From positions 930,001-994,000 of the forward strand of contig NZ_CP046913.1 in the NCBI RefSeq assembly GCF_009789675.1: a stretch of 64,000 bases of DNA, in the 5' to 3' direction. The translations under genes and the position numbers were made by a program. The notes beneath the pieces were generated by a model that did not search any database, was not told the DNA's origin, and was given only the letters and a program-made list of their open reading frames with translations. This DNA is from Paraburkholderia acidisoli (GTDB lineage Bacteria > Pseudomonadota > Gammaproteobacteria > Burkholderiales > Burkholderiaceae). Positions within the stretch are counted from its first letter, which is position 1. Each line of letters starts with the position of its first letter. Shown piece by piece: positions 28,218-37,020 of this stretch.

Positions 28218-29006
28218 TTAGCCGTGCCCGTCAGGCGCGCGGCTTCCCGCTTCGGTGAGCCGCGCGAGTTTCAGAAAGCGGTAATACACGGTCTCCGCGT
28301 TGAACACCGCAATCTGAAACCCGGCGCGGCCGTCGAGAAACCCCGCCCGCAGCACATAGGTGCGCACGAACGCCCACGCCCCGCGCGCCACGGCCTTGCC
28401 GAAGCTGCCGCGCTTGCCGCTTGCCGCGCGCTGGCGCGCGCCCGCGCTCGAGTAGGCGTCCAGCTTGCGCAACACCGCGTCGAAGTCCTCGTACGAGTAG
28501 TGCAGCAGTTTGCCCGTAATGCGTTGCGCGTTCGCCTCGAACACGAGCCGCTCGTGCACGAGATCGTCGGAGAAACGTGCCGTGCCGCGCTTGAAAAGGC
28601 GCGGAATCCAGTCGGGATACCAGCCGCTGTGGTGAATCCACGCGCCGCAGAAGCTCGACAGGCGGTCCACGGCGTAGACGTCGGCGGCGGGCGCGGCAAG
28701 TGCGGCGCGAATCGAGGCGGCCAGTTCCGGCGATACGACTTCGTCGGCGTCGATCGACAGGACCCAGTCCATGCCGAGCGCGTCGAGCGCATCGAGCGCG
28801 CGGTTTTTCTGCGGGCCGAAGCCGGGCCAGTCGGGCGTTTCAAGCACACGAGCGCCGTGTGCGCGAGCGATGTCGAGCGTGGCGTCGGTGCTGCCGCTGT
28901 CGAGCACCACGACGGTGTCGGCGAACGCGACCGAGTCGAGGCATTGCGCGAGCCGTGCCGCCGCGTTCTTCGTGATGATGGCGACGCCGAGCGTGGTGTG
29001 TGTCAT
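28218..29006 (-). CDS. Family 2 glycosyltransferase, WaaE/KdtX-like (LPS core)
   Basis: 262 residues. GT-A fold features: LGVAIITKNAAARLAQCLDSVAFADTVVVLDSGSTDAT (nucleotide-sugar site), then WVLSIDADEVVSPEL, where DAD is the DXD metal motif. Later FCGAWIHHSGWYPDWIPRLFKRGTARFSDDLVHE is typical of WaaE-type LPS core beta-glucosyltransferases. The C-terminus is basic with an amphipathic AFVRTYVLRAGFLDGRAGF segment for membrane association. The ATG at 29006 is chosen because the family signature begins 4 residues later; a start at 29156 would add a low-complexity stretch (ALNALDALDTAPDTA) produced by short DNA repeats. It lies beside msbA in a region of lipid A/core genes. Confidence 0.85.
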   Translation of the reverse strand: MTHTTLGVAIITKNAAARLAQCLDSVAFADTVVVLDSGSTDATLDIARAHGARVLETPDWPGFGPQKNRALDALDALGMDWVLSIDADEVVSPELAASIRAALAAPAADVYAVDRLSSFCGAWIHHSGWYPDWIPRLFKRGTARFSDDLVHERLVFEANAQRITGKLLHYSYEDFDAVLRKLDAYSSAGARQRAASGKRGSFGKAVARGAWAFVRTYVLRAGFLDGRAGFQIAVFNAETVYYRFLKLARLTEAGSRAPDGHG

Positions 29007-29264
29007 GCGGGCTGGAAGCGGGAATGCGGTAGGGAAGGCGGGTGCCGTGCGTGCTGCGGTATCGGGTGCGGTATCGAGTGCATCTAGCGCATTTAGCGCC
29101 TTTGGTGCCGCGTTACGTTGATCGGCCGGTGTCACGCCGCGCCCGCAAGTATACACAGCCCGCGCGGGCCACCCGGCGCGGCGGCATGCCCCGGCCTCGC
29201 CAGGGCGGCGGCTGGCAGCCCCACCGGCCGGGCTCCATGGCGCGGCGGCCGGGTGCGCCGAGCA

Positions 29265-29272
29265 TATACAAT
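29265..29272 (+). promoter_or_regulatory. Probable -10 region of msbA
   Basis: TATACAAT includes overlapping TATACA and TACAAT hexamers about 110 bp before the msbA start. No strong -35 partner was found. Confidence 0.35.
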
Positions 29273-29380
29273 GCGTAACCCCGTGCCAGTCTCCGACAGG
29301 CGGCGCATAGCCCGCCGGGTCGAATTTGCCGGTCCCGTTTCCGAAGTTCGTAGCACTAACGCCTTATTTCAGAGGATGCC

Positions 29381-31174
29381 TTGAGCGAGAAGCCCCTCCA
29401 GTCCACACTCAGCAAGCCCATCGGCGGCACTACGGCGTCGAGCCCGATGTCGGTCGGCCGGCGGCTGTGGCCCTATCTGAAGCCGCTCCTCGGCGTGTCG
29501 ATCGGCGCCATTCTCACGCTGGCGCTGGTGGCCGCGACCGAAGCCGGCATTCCGGCGTTGCTCAAGCCGCTGCTCGATCACGGCTTCGGCACCAAGGGCA
29601 GCCCGAGCGCGAAATGGATCGTGCCCGTGGCCGTGATCGGCCTCGCGCTCGTGCGCGGCCTCGCGCAATACGCGTCCGGCTATTTGCTGCAGTACGTGTC
29701 CAATCGCATCCTGCTCGAACTGCGTCTGAAGATGTTCGAGCGCATGATCCACGCGAGCGTCGGTTTCTTCCAGCGCGAGACGGCGAGCACCGTCATCAAC
29801 GCCATCGTGTTCGAGGTCAACCAGATCCTCAACGTGCTGATGGGCGTGCTCGTCACCGCCGTGCGCGACTCGCTCACGGTGATCTTCCTGCTCGGCTATC
29901 TGTTCATCCTGAACTGGCGGCTCACGCTGATCGTCGCCGTGCTGCTGCCCGCCATCGGCTGGCTCGTCAGCAAGATCAACCGGCGGCTGCGCCGCCTGAA
30001 TCGCGAGCATCAGATCCTCACCAACGATCTCTCGTACATCGTCGAAGAAACGGTGGGCGGCTACAAGGTCGTCAAGGTTCACAACGGCGAGCAATACGAG
30101 ATCGATCGCTTCACTTCGCTCAGCAAGCGCCTGCGCGGCTACCAGATGCGCATGACGATCTCGGGCGGTCTCGCGCAGCCGCTCACGCAGTTCCTGGCCT
30201 CGATCGCGCTCGCCATCGTCATTACCATCGCCGTGGTGCAGGCGTCGCACGATCAGACCACGGTGGGCGGCTTCGTCGCCTTCGTCACGTCGATGCTGCT
30301 CGTGATCTCGCCGCTCAAGCATCTGATCGACGTGAACCAGCCGCTCCAGCGCGGCGTGACGGCGGCCGAACTGATCTTCGGTTTGATCGACGAACCGGCC
30401 GAGCCCGAAGGCGGCGGCCAGCCGCTCGAGCGCGCGCGCGGCGAGATCGAGTTTCGCAACGTGTCGTTCGGTTACGGCGACGCCTCGCGCAAGATTCTCG
30501 ACAGCGTGACGCTGCGCGTGGCGCCGGGCGAAATGGTGGCGCTCGCGGGTCCTTCGGGCAGCGGCAAGACCACGCTCGTGAACCTTCTGCCGCGCTTTTT
30601 CGACCCCACGGGCGGCCAGCTTCTGGTGGACGGCGTGCCGCTCGCCGACTACGGCATTCACGCGCTGCGCAGCCAGATCGCCATGGTGAGCCAGGACGTC
30701 GTGCTGTTCAACGACACCGTGGCGAACAACGTCGCGTATGGCCAGACGGCCGACCGCGAGCGCGTGCAGAAGGCGCTCGAGGCGGCCAACCTGTGGGACA
30801 CGATCGCGGCGCTGCCCGAAGGCATCGACACGCTGGTGGGCGACAACGGCATGAAGCTCTCGGGCGGTCAGCGTCAGCGTCTCGCCATCGCGCGCGCCAT
30901 CTACAAGGACGCGCCTATCCTGATTCTCGACGAAGCCACCTCGGCGCTGGATTCGGAGTCGGAGCGCCACGTGCAGGCCGCGCTCGAAACGCTCATGAAG
31001 GGCCGCACGACGCTCGTGATCGCGCACCGTCTTTCGACCATCGAGCGAGCCGACCGCATTCTGGTGATGGAAGCGGGGCGCATCGTCGAGCGCGGCACGC
31101 ACCGCGAACTGCTCGCGCAGGAAGGCTTGTACGCGCACCTGCATCGCATCCAGTATCAGCAAGGCGCGGCGTAA
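29381..31174 (+). CDS. msbA: Lipid A/LPS-core flippase MsbA (ABC exporter)
   Basis: 597 residues, an ABC half-transporter that flips lipid A-core across the inner membrane as a homodimer. Six transmembrane helices fill residues about 25-320, including [24 protein letters not shown] and [31 protein letters not shown]. The nucleotide-binding domain has Walker [12 protein letters not shown] (about 389-399), Q-loop [15 protein letters not shown], signature [15 protein letters not shown] (about 493), Walker [13 protein letters not shown] (about 511-522) and the H-loop [11 protein letters not shown]. The start codon is TTG at 29381, with AGAGGA as ribosome-binding site; no ATG fits the family start. 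It ends in a strong terminator. Confidence 0.93.
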   Translation: MSEKPLQSTLSKPIGGTTASSPMSVGRRLWPYLKPLLGVSIGAILTLALVAATEAGIPALLKPLLDHGFGTKGSPSAKWIVPVAVIGLALVRGLAQYASGYLLQYVSNRILLELRLKMFERMIHASVGFFQRETASTVINAIVFEVNQILNVLMGVLVTAVRDSLTVIFLLGYLFILNWRLTLIVAVLLPAIGWLVSKINRRLRRLNREHQILTNDLSYIVEETVGGYKVVKVHNGEQYEIDRFTSLSKRLRGYQMRMTISGGLAQPLTQFLASIALAIVITIAVVQASHDQTTVGGFVAFVTSMLLVISPLKHLIDVNQPLQRGVTAAELIFGLIDEPAEPEGGGQPLERARGEIEFRNVSFGYGDASRKILDSVTLRVAPGEMVALAGPSGSGKTTLVNLLPRFFDPTGGQLLVDGVPLADYGIHALRSQIAMVSQDVVLFNDTVANNVAYGQTADRERVQKALEAANLWDTIAALPEGIDTLVGDNGMKLSGGQRQRLAIARAIYKDAPILILDEATSALDSESERHVQAALETLMKGRTTLVIAHRLSTIERADRILVMEAGRIVERGTHRELLAQEGLYAHLHRIQYQQGAA

Positions 31175-31213
31175 GCGCGATCTGCGCACGACATAAAGCG
31201 GCGTGCGCGACAT

Positions 31214-31243
31214 GAAAAAGGCGACCCGAAGGTCGCCTTTTTT
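31214..31243. terminator. Rho-independent terminator after msbA
   Basis: AAAAAGGCGACC, loop CGAA, GGTCGCCTTTTTT: perfect 7-bp GC stem with A- and T-runs; it also serves the convergent ligase gene. Confidence 0.93.
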
Positions 31244-31272
31244 ATTGCTGCAACAGTCTTGGATGCAGCAGG

Positions 31273-32556
31273 TCAGAGCCTGCTGTCGTCGCTGCGACGG
31301 CTGTAGAGCAGAATGCCGCTCAGCAGCACGAACAGGCTGCCTTCGGTGAAGTTGAGCAGCAACGAGTTCGCGAAGCAACCGGCCACGAACGCGAGCAGGT
31401 AGCCGAAGATCAGCGTGCGCGCGAGCGGCTCCACGCGCTTGCACTCGCGATACAGCGCGACGAGCAGCCAGACGAACAGCGCCACGCCGATCACGCCGAG
31501 CTGCACCGCCATCAGCAGGAATTCGTTGTGCGGATTGCCAACCATGACGGCCCGCGCGCCAGTCTGATTTTTCGTGAGGCGCTCGAACTCGGGCAGCACG
31601 CTGCCCACGCCATAACCCGCCACCGGACGGTGCACGAACAGGTCGACGCTGCGGCGATAGAACTCGAGGCGCACGCCCGCCGAAGTGTCTTCGTTCTTCG
31701 TTTCGAAGGTGGTGATTTCCTGACCCGTGTCGGCGAGACGCGAGTCCTTGGCCGTGAACGCGTAGTACGCGAGGCCCACGCACGCGACGATGCAGGCGAG
31801 CGTCGCGGCCACGCGGATGCCGCCGGCGCGCGCGCTGCGCAGATGCGCGAGCTGCCACACGATGAAGAGCGCGATGTAGAGCAGCGCGACGACCTGCCCC
31901 GTGCGCCCCTGCAGCACGAACAGCACGTTGACGAGCGCGAGCAGGGCGTTGAGATACAGCAACCCGCGCCACGCGGGCCTGTGCATCGTGCGGCCGAGCG
32001 CCACCGAGAGATACACGAGGTAGGCCATCATCAGGCCGCCCGAGATGTGATCCTTGAACACCCATGGCTTGCTGACCGGACCTTGCGTGCCGTGCATCGG
32101 CCCGACGGCGGTCCAGCCGAAGAAGTTCGTGTAGGTCAGCACCATGGCCAGGGTGAGCGGGGCGAACAGCGCCCAGATCGCCGCGCCGCCCCATTTCGAA
32201 CTGCCATCGCCCTGGAACACGAGCAGCATGATGGGGAACAGCAGCAGCTTGCGGTACTTCATGAGGAAGTTGACCGCCTCGTTCATGCTCGCCGTGGTGT
32301 AGAGGAGGCTCAGTGCGAGCGCGACGAACAGCACGATGGCCGCGACGCTGGTGGGTGACTTGCCGATCTTGCGCAACGCGCGCCATGCCTCGGGCGAACA
32401 GATGGCGAACAGGAGCACGAGCGCACTCGCGAGATTCACGCCGGCCGTGGACACGGGCACGGCCGCGAGCGTGAGTACCGCCGAAAACCGGGCGCACAGC
32501 AGGGGCCACGATTCCACCCGCGCCGGCCGGCTTCGATCGGAGAGCGTCATTTGCAT
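31273..32556 (-). CDS. O-antigen ligase family membrane protein (WaaL/Wzy_C type)
   Basis: 427 residues with about ten to twelve hydrophobic segments spread over the length, for example LASALVLLFAICS, SVAAIVLFVALALSLLYT, LLLFPIMLLVF, LLYLNALLALVNVLFVLQGRTGQ and VAATLACIVACVGLAYYAF. The large periplasmic loop has the Wzy_C hallmarks: RLEFYRRSVDLFVHRPVAGYGVGSVLPEF and VGNPHNEFLLMAVQLGVIG, with the functional His/Arg. Proteins of this fold either ligate O-antigen to the core (WaaL) or polymerise it (Wzy). The location between msbA and glycosyltransferases favours ligation onto core, but the fold alone cannot decide. It starts 40 bp after the next glycosyltransferase gene, so probably one operon. 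Confidence 0.83.
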   Translation of the reverse strand: MQMTLSDRSRPARVESWPLLCARFSAVLTLAAVPVSTAGVNLASALVLLFAICSPEAWRALRKIGKSPTSVAAIVLFVALALSLLYTTASMNEAVNFLMKYRKLLLFPIMLLVFQGDGSSKWGGAAIWALFAPLTLAMVLTYTNFFGWTAVGPMHGTQGPVSKPWVFKDHISGGLMMAYLVYLSVALGRTMHRPAWRGLLYLNALLALVNVLFVLQGRTGQVVALLYIALFIVWQLAHLRSARAGGIRVAATLACIVACVGLAYYAFTAKDSRLADTGQEITTFETKNEDTSAGVRLEFYRRSVDLFVHRPVAGYGVGSVLPEFERLTKNQTGARAVMVGNPHNEFLLMAVQLGVIGVALFVWLLVALYRECKRVEPLARTLIFGYLLAFVAGCFANSLLLNFTEGSLFVLLSGILLYSRRSDDSRL

Positions 32557-32596
32557 ACGTTACGGTTCCTTCCTGATGCTGTTGCAGGCCGAGGCC

Positions 32597-33622
32597 TCAA
32601 GCCATTGCGTGGCCGTGGTAAAACTGGGCGCGGCGCTCGAGCGCGCTGCGCGAATAAAGCGACTCGACCGTGCGCCGCGCCTGGGCGCCGATCTTCGCGC
32701 GCAGCAGCGGTTGCGCGAGCAACCGCTGCATGATCTCGCGCGCTTCCTGAGTCGTGTCGAAGAGGAAACCGTTTTCGCCGTGACGAATGCTGTTCGCGTA
32801 GCCGCCGCGCCGGTGGCACACCACCGGCAGACCGCACGCCATCGCCTCGAACACCACGCGCCCGAAGGTTTCGACGTGACTACCCGTGCGGTAGTAAAAC
32901 ACATCCAGTGAGCGCAGGAAATCGACTGCAGCCCTTGCTCCCTCGGGCAACAGTTCGAGGTGCGGATTCGCCTCGATCTGATCCGCGAGACACGAGGCGC
33001 CCTGCAGTTTCACGTCCGCGCCCGCGGCCATCCACTCGCGGTAGAGCGCGAGATCTTCGGGGTCGTGCTTGGCGAGCGTGTCGCGGCTCAGACGGCCGAT
33101 CACGGGACGGCTGCGCCGGTGCGGCTGCGCGGCGGGCGTGAAGCGCGCGATGTCGATGGGCGAAGGATGGATCACGCCTGGCGTGTCGAGCAGCGTTTTC
33201 TGGAACTCGGAGATGAACACGTACTCCGTTTTCGGCCAACGCAGCAACGGCGGATGTTGCGACGTCAACGGCAGAATCTTCGGATGAAACGTGTTGAACA
33301 CGTAGATGAGCCGTTGCGGCGCCGGCACGACGAGCGGCCAGAGCCGGTTGCGCCAGTGCGCGCCCACGAACACATAGGTCCCGCCATCGGGGATCGACGG
33401 GGAATCGGCGGCGTTGCCGAGCCGGCCGCGCGCCGCTTGCCCGAGCGTGATGCGCTCGATGCCGTGCGTTTCGCGCAACGCGGCCGGGCTGCGCGACGAG
33501 GTCGCCCAGAGCTTCACTTCGCCATGCGCGCGCAACTGCTCCGCGAGCGCGAGCGCTTCGGACTCGCTGCCGCCGTGCGGATTCAGGAATCCGTTGAAGA
33601 GATGAATGACCCGATTCGCCAT
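32597..33622 (-). CDS. GT-B glycosyltransferase (family 4 type), LPS assembly
   Basis: 341 residues. The N-terminus MANRVIHLFNGFLNPHGGSESEALALAEQL matches the acceptor domain of GT4 proteins. The C-terminal donor domain has VIGRLSRDTLAKHDPED, VFYYRTGSHVETFGRVVFEAMACGLPVVCHRRGGYANSI (the E-x7-E nucleotide-sugar motif region, EAMACGLPVV) and ENGFLFDTTQEA. There are no membrane spans. The donor and acceptor sugars cannot be assigned. It is flanked by the ligase-type gene and a second glycosyltransferase on the same strand (gaps of 40 and 75 bp), so these probably build an outer-core or O-chain element. Confidence 0.85.
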   Translation of the reverse strand: MANRVIHLFNGFLNPHGGSESEALALAEQLRAHGEVKLWATSSRSPAALRETHGIERITLGQAARGRLGNAADSPSIPDGGTYVFVGAHWRNRLWPLVVPAPQRLIYVFNTFHPKILPLTSQHPPLLRWPKTEYVFISEFQKTLLDTPGVIHPSPIDIARFTPAAQPHRRSRPVIGRLSRDTLAKHDPEDLALYREWMAAGADVKLQGASCLADQIEANPHLELLPEGARAAVDFLRSLDVFYYRTGSHVETFGRVVFEAMACGLPVVCHRRGGYANSIRHGENGFLFDTTQEAREIMQRLLAQPLLRAKIGAQARRTVESLYSRSALERRAQFYHGHAMA

Positions 33623-33697
33623 GTCGTATTCGATGATGTGTGGCCTCTGGCTCGAGTGTGGGGACAGCCGGGCCGGTGTGCGCGCTTGAGCCAGGCC

Positions 33698-34849
33698 TTA
33701 AGCCGGCGGCGACTTGGATGAGGTCGGTAGCTGCTGGAGATACACCTGTTCCGTCTGATCGATGAAATCCTGCTGCGAGAACTCGCGCTCGGCCTTCGCG
33801 CGCGCCCGCACGCTCATCGCGCCGAGCTGGCCGCGCTGCGCGAGAATGCGCGCGAGCGTGCCGCTGAGCGCGGGCGGGTCGTGCGGCGGGACGATCCAGC
33901 CATCCACGCCGTCCTCGATGTTCTCGGGCAGACCGGCATAGCGCGCGACGATCACGGGCTTGCCCATCGCCATCATTTCGCGGCACGCGAACGACACCGT
34001 TTCGATCGCGTACGACACCACGAAACCCACGTCGAAGGCGCGCACGTAAGACTTCACGTCCTCAACGAAACCTTCCACGCGCACCTGCTCCCGCATGCCG
34101 AGCGCGTCGATCTCGCGCCACTGCTCCTCGCTGGGCTCGGTGCCCACCACGACGATCGTGCACGCGTCGCGCGCCTCGCGCGGCAGCGCGGCCACGGCGG
34201 CGATCATGTCCATCGTGCCCTTGTACCAGTCGAAGCCGGTGACCGTGCCGAGCACGAGCTGGCCGGCGCCTGCTTCGCCGAGCAGCATGGCGCGTGCCGC
34301 CAGCGTTTCCGCCGCGCTGGCGGGCTGGAATGCGTCGATGTCGACGCCGTTCTTGACCACGGTGACGGGTTTGCCGCCGTACACGGAATCGCGCACGAAC
34401 GTGGCCGTCGAATCCGAGACGGCGATCACGGCGTCGGTCGCGCGCGTGGCGCGCACGCGCGTGAGAAAGTCGGTCTTGATCGCGATCGAGTTGTGCTTGG
34501 TCCAGACCACGCGCGGGCGCGTGCCTTTCATGCCCATCATCGCGAACATCAGCAGGCGATGGTCGGGCGAGCCGTTCACGTGCACGACGTCGAAGCGTTC
34601 GCGTTCGAGCAGCGCGCGCAGTGCGCGCCACGCGGGCACCATGCGGCGCACGTCCTTGAGCTTGGCGGGAAATTCGAACGGCAACGCGTGGACGCCCGGC
34701 ATCGCGCTCACGTGGGCGTAAAGCCGGCTCGTGGCGGGCGCCGCGACATAGACCTGATGGCGCACCGCGAGGCCGCGAGCGATGACGCCCACATAGGTGT
34801 CGTGACCGCCGCCGCGGCCGTAGTGGAAATTGGTCAGCAGGATTTTCAA
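33698..34849 (-). CDS. GT-B glycosyltransferase (family 4 type), LPS assembly
   Basis: 383 residues. The acceptor domain starts LKILLTNFHYGRGGGHDTYVGVIARGLA and holds FDVVHVNGSPDHRLLMFAMM. The donor domain has LGTVTGFDWYKGTMDMI, VEGFVEDVKSYVRAFDVGFVVSYAIETVSFACREMMAMGKPVIVARYAGLPENIEDGVDGWIVPP, the expected E-x7-E equivalent being ETVSFACRE. A TTG start at 34849 is chosen because GGAG lies 7 nt upstream and the family begins with (M)KILL; no ATG is available near there. It is the first gene of the three-gene minus-strand cluster and is divergent from waaC. Confidence 0.85.
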   Translation of the reverse strand: MKILLTNFHYGRGGGHDTYVGVIARGLAVRHQVYVAAPATSRLYAHVSAMPGVHALPFEFPAKLKDVRRMVPAWRALRALLERERFDVVHVNGSPDHRLLMFAMMGMKGTRPRVVWTKHNSIAIKTDFLTRVRATRATDAVIAVSDSTATFVRDSVYGGKPVTVVKNGVDIDAFQPASAAETLAARAMLLGEAGAGQLVLGTVTGFDWYKGTMDMIAAVAALPREARDACTIVVVGTEPSEEQWREIDALGMREQVRVEGFVEDVKSYVRAFDVGFVVSYAIETVSFACREMMAMGKPVIVARYAGLPENIEDGVDGWIVPPHDPPALSGTLARILAQRGQLGAMSVRARAKAEREFSQQDFIDQTEQVYLQQLPTSSKSPPA

Positions 34850-35230
34850 ACAGGGACTCCTGCCCGGCGCCATGCTTCGGCTTGCCTCGCATCGCGCCGC
34901 GTCGCGTTGTGACGGCGAGGGCTGCGAATGGCTGCGTAGGGCCAGATGAACGCGATGTCGGTCCGGGCGGTCAAGGGCGTCCGATTTTAACTCATCGACC
35001 CCACGGAACGCCGATTCGTTCGGGCCCCGAGCGTGCTTGTGCACGTTTTTTGCTGCGGCGTGGCCGCAATGCGCTGACGTATAATCGCGGGCTACGTCGA
35101 AAGCGGCGTCCGCGGGCGTGAGCCGGCGGCGTCTCGCAGCGGTTTTCAGCCGTTTTTGCCGCGTTTTCCCGCAGTTTTGCGCCGCTTTCGCGTTCATCCG
35201 CTTTTTTATCCGTTACGCATCGCTTCGGGC
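34850..35230. other. Divergent intergenic region between glycosyltransferase and waaC
   Basis: 381 bp. A TATAAT box at 35080-35085 points toward waaC, putting the start near 35092 with a leader of about 140 nt rich in TTTTTGCCG/TTTTGC repeats. The opposite promoter is not clear. No gene is seen. Confidence 0.5.
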
Positions 35231-36232
35231 ATGGAACGCATTCTCATAGTCAAAGTCACGTCGATGGGCGACATCGTCCATGGCCAGCCCGTCGTGGCGG
35301 ATTTGCATCGTGCCTTTCCCGGCGTGCAGGTCGACTGGGCCGCCGACGCGGCCTTCTCCGACATCCTCAGCTGGAACCCCGATATCGGCCGCGTGCTGTG
35401 CGCGCCGCTGCGCCGCTTCAAGCGCGCGCGCAGCCTCGACGATCTGAAAGCGATCGCGGCCTCGATCGGCGAACTGCGCGCCGTGAAATACGACGCCATT
35501 CTCGATCTGCACGGCGTGTACAAGAGCGCGATCATCGCGTTTCTGGCGCGCGGGCGCGTGACCTACGGCTATCGGCGCGAGAGTCTCGGCGAGGCGGGCG
35601 CGGCGTTCGCCTATAACCGGCGCTATCCGCCGCGCGAGGACCTGCTCGCGTGGGAAGGGCTGCGCAAGACCGTGGGCGACACCTTCGGCTATGCGATCGA
35701 CAGCGCGCCCGACTTCGGCCTCGTCGTGCCGAAGCCCGCCGCGCCGCTCGCGGGCGCCGTGCACGCGCCTTACGCGATGCTGTTCCACGCAACCTCCAGC
35801 GACGAAAAGAAATGGCCCGCGGCGCACTGGCACCGCGTGGGCGCGCACCTGCGCGAGCGCGGCCTGACCGCGTTGCTGCCGTGGGGCTCGGAAGCGGAGC
35901 GCCGCGAAGGCGAGGCGATCGCGGCGGGCATTCCCGGCGCGGTCGTCCTGCCGAAGCTTTCGGTGACGGAAGTCGCGCAGCACATCGACGCGGCGGCGCT
36001 CGTGGTCGGCACGGACACGGGTTTCGTCCACCTCGCGAGCGCCGTGGGCCGTCCCACGGTGATGATTTTCACGGCCACCTCGGTGCGCCACTTCGGCATC
36101 AACGTACCGGGCCGCTCGATGTCGCTCGGCGACGCGGGCCGTCCGGCCGAAGTCGACGAAGTCTGCGCGGCCATCTCTTCGGTGCTGCCCGCGTCCGGCG
36201 CGGCCACGCCGCTCAGCTCCAGCGCGGGCTGA
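35231..36232 (+). CDS. waaC: LPS heptosyltransferase I
   Basis: 333 residues. WaaC adds the first L-glycero-D-manno-heptose to Kdo2-lipid A. The GT9 signature starts MERILIVKVTSMGDIVHGQPVVADLHRAFPGVQVDWAAD, and the donor site includes FHATSSDEKKWPAAHWHRVGAHL (the Lys/Trp region that separates heptosyltransferase I) and VVGTDTGFVHLASAVGRPTVMIFTAT (ADP-heptose binding with DTG). ATG at 35231 starts exactly at the conserved MxRILIVK; an upstream in-frame start at 35156 lacks homology. It continues the envelope gene group on the strand opposite to the neighbouring glycosyltransferases. Confidence 0.93.
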   Translation: MERILIVKVTSMGDIVHGQPVVADLHRAFPGVQVDWAADAAFSDILSWNPDIGRVLCAPLRRFKRARSLDDLKAIAASIGELRAVKYDAILDLHGVYKSAIIAFLARGRVTYGYRRESLGEAGAAFAYNRRYPPREDLLAWEGLRKTVGDTFGYAIDSAPDFGLVVPKPAAPLAGAVHAPYAMLFHATSSDEKKWPAAHWHRVGAHLRERGLTALLPWGSEAERREGEAIAAGIPGAVVLPKLSVTEVAQHIDAAALVVGTDTGFVHLASAVGRPTVMIFTATSVRHFGINVPGRSMSLGDAGRPAEVDEVCAAISSVLPASGAATPLSSSAG

Positions 36233-36542
36233 TCGCACGCGTTCCCCGCTCGCGCGGCGCATCGCATTACCGTTGCGCATTGCCGTTTGGGCATTGCCGA
36301 TTGCGCATTGCCATTTCGCCGCGCGGCGCTTCCTCTGGCTCCTCCCCAATGCCCGCCCGGCGCCCGGCCGAAGGCGCGCTCACGCCCGTACCACGTGGCT
36401 TGCGGCGATTTTGCCGGTTTCTGGAACATTGCTTTAGAGGATTAGGGGTTAACCCTAGGGTATGACGCGCCTAGACTGCGTGCATCGGTCATCTGCACAC
36501 AACGTCGCATCGAGACCGCTTCAGTCCCATGGAGGTCATCTC
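36233..36542. other. Intergenic region before the DUF4148 gene
   Basis: 310 bp. It contains a stretch of short imperfect repeats of (T)TGCGCATTGCC between about 36265 and 36318, then the promoter and palindrome described separately. No coding sequence is apparent. Confidence 0.5.
36443..36477 (+). promoter_or_regulatory. Promoter with overlapping palindromic operator, DUF4148 gene
   Basis: The inverted repeat TAGGGGTTAACCCTA (36443-36457) has perfect 5-bp arms and overlaps a candidate -35 TTAACC (36449-36454). A 17-nt spacer leads to TAGACT (36472-36477). The layout suggests binding of a regulator directly on the -35. Confidence 0.45.
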
Positions 36543-36857
36543 ATGAAGTCCCTGATCCAAACCGTCGCCGCCGCTGCCGCCCTTGCCGCGCTCGTGGCGC
36601 CCGCCGCCGCGTTCGCGCAATCGTCGACCATCACGCGCGCCCAGGTTCGCGCCGAACTCGTGCAGCTCCAGCAAGCCGGCTACCGCGTGGGCGAGGGCGA
36701 CAACGCGCACTATCCCGAAGCGATCCAGGCCGCCGAAGCGAAGGTCGCCGCGATGAACGGCGCCAACACGGGTTATGGCGGCGCCGCGAACGCGTCGCAG
36801 TCGGGCGGCCGCGGCTCGGTGTCGAGCGCGGACTGGAACACGATGTACTCGCGCTAA
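36543..36857 (+). CDS. DUF4148 exported small protein
   Basis: 104 residues. The signal peptide MKSLIQTVAAAAALAALVAPAAAFAQ is clear, followed by the DUF4148 motif TRAQVRAELVQLQQAGYRVGEGDNAHYPEAIQAAEAKVAA. The tail is Gly/Asn/Ser-rich. DUF4148 proteins are abundant, often multicopy, periplasmic proteins of Burkholderiales with no established function. AGGTC/GGAGG lies before the ATG at 36543. The promoter region carries a palindrome over the -35, so it is probably controlled by a dedicated regulator. Confidence 0.88.
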   Translation: MKSLIQTVAAAAALAALVAPAAAFAQSSTITRAQVRAELVQLQQAGYRVGEGDNAHYPEAIQAAEAKVAAMNGANTGYGGAANASQSGGRGSVSSADWNTMYSR

Positions 36858-37020
36858 GCCTGAAACGCTGCACGTAACATTTCGCGCCTTGTCCGCTGCA
36901 AGCGGGCCGGGCGCGCGCTTACCTCCGCCATCGGCCTGTCGATGGCTTGACCCGGCCGCTCGAACTTCGGGCGGCCGGGTGCTTTTTCCGGCGAGACGGG
37001 ATGCGGTTGGATTGCGCGCC

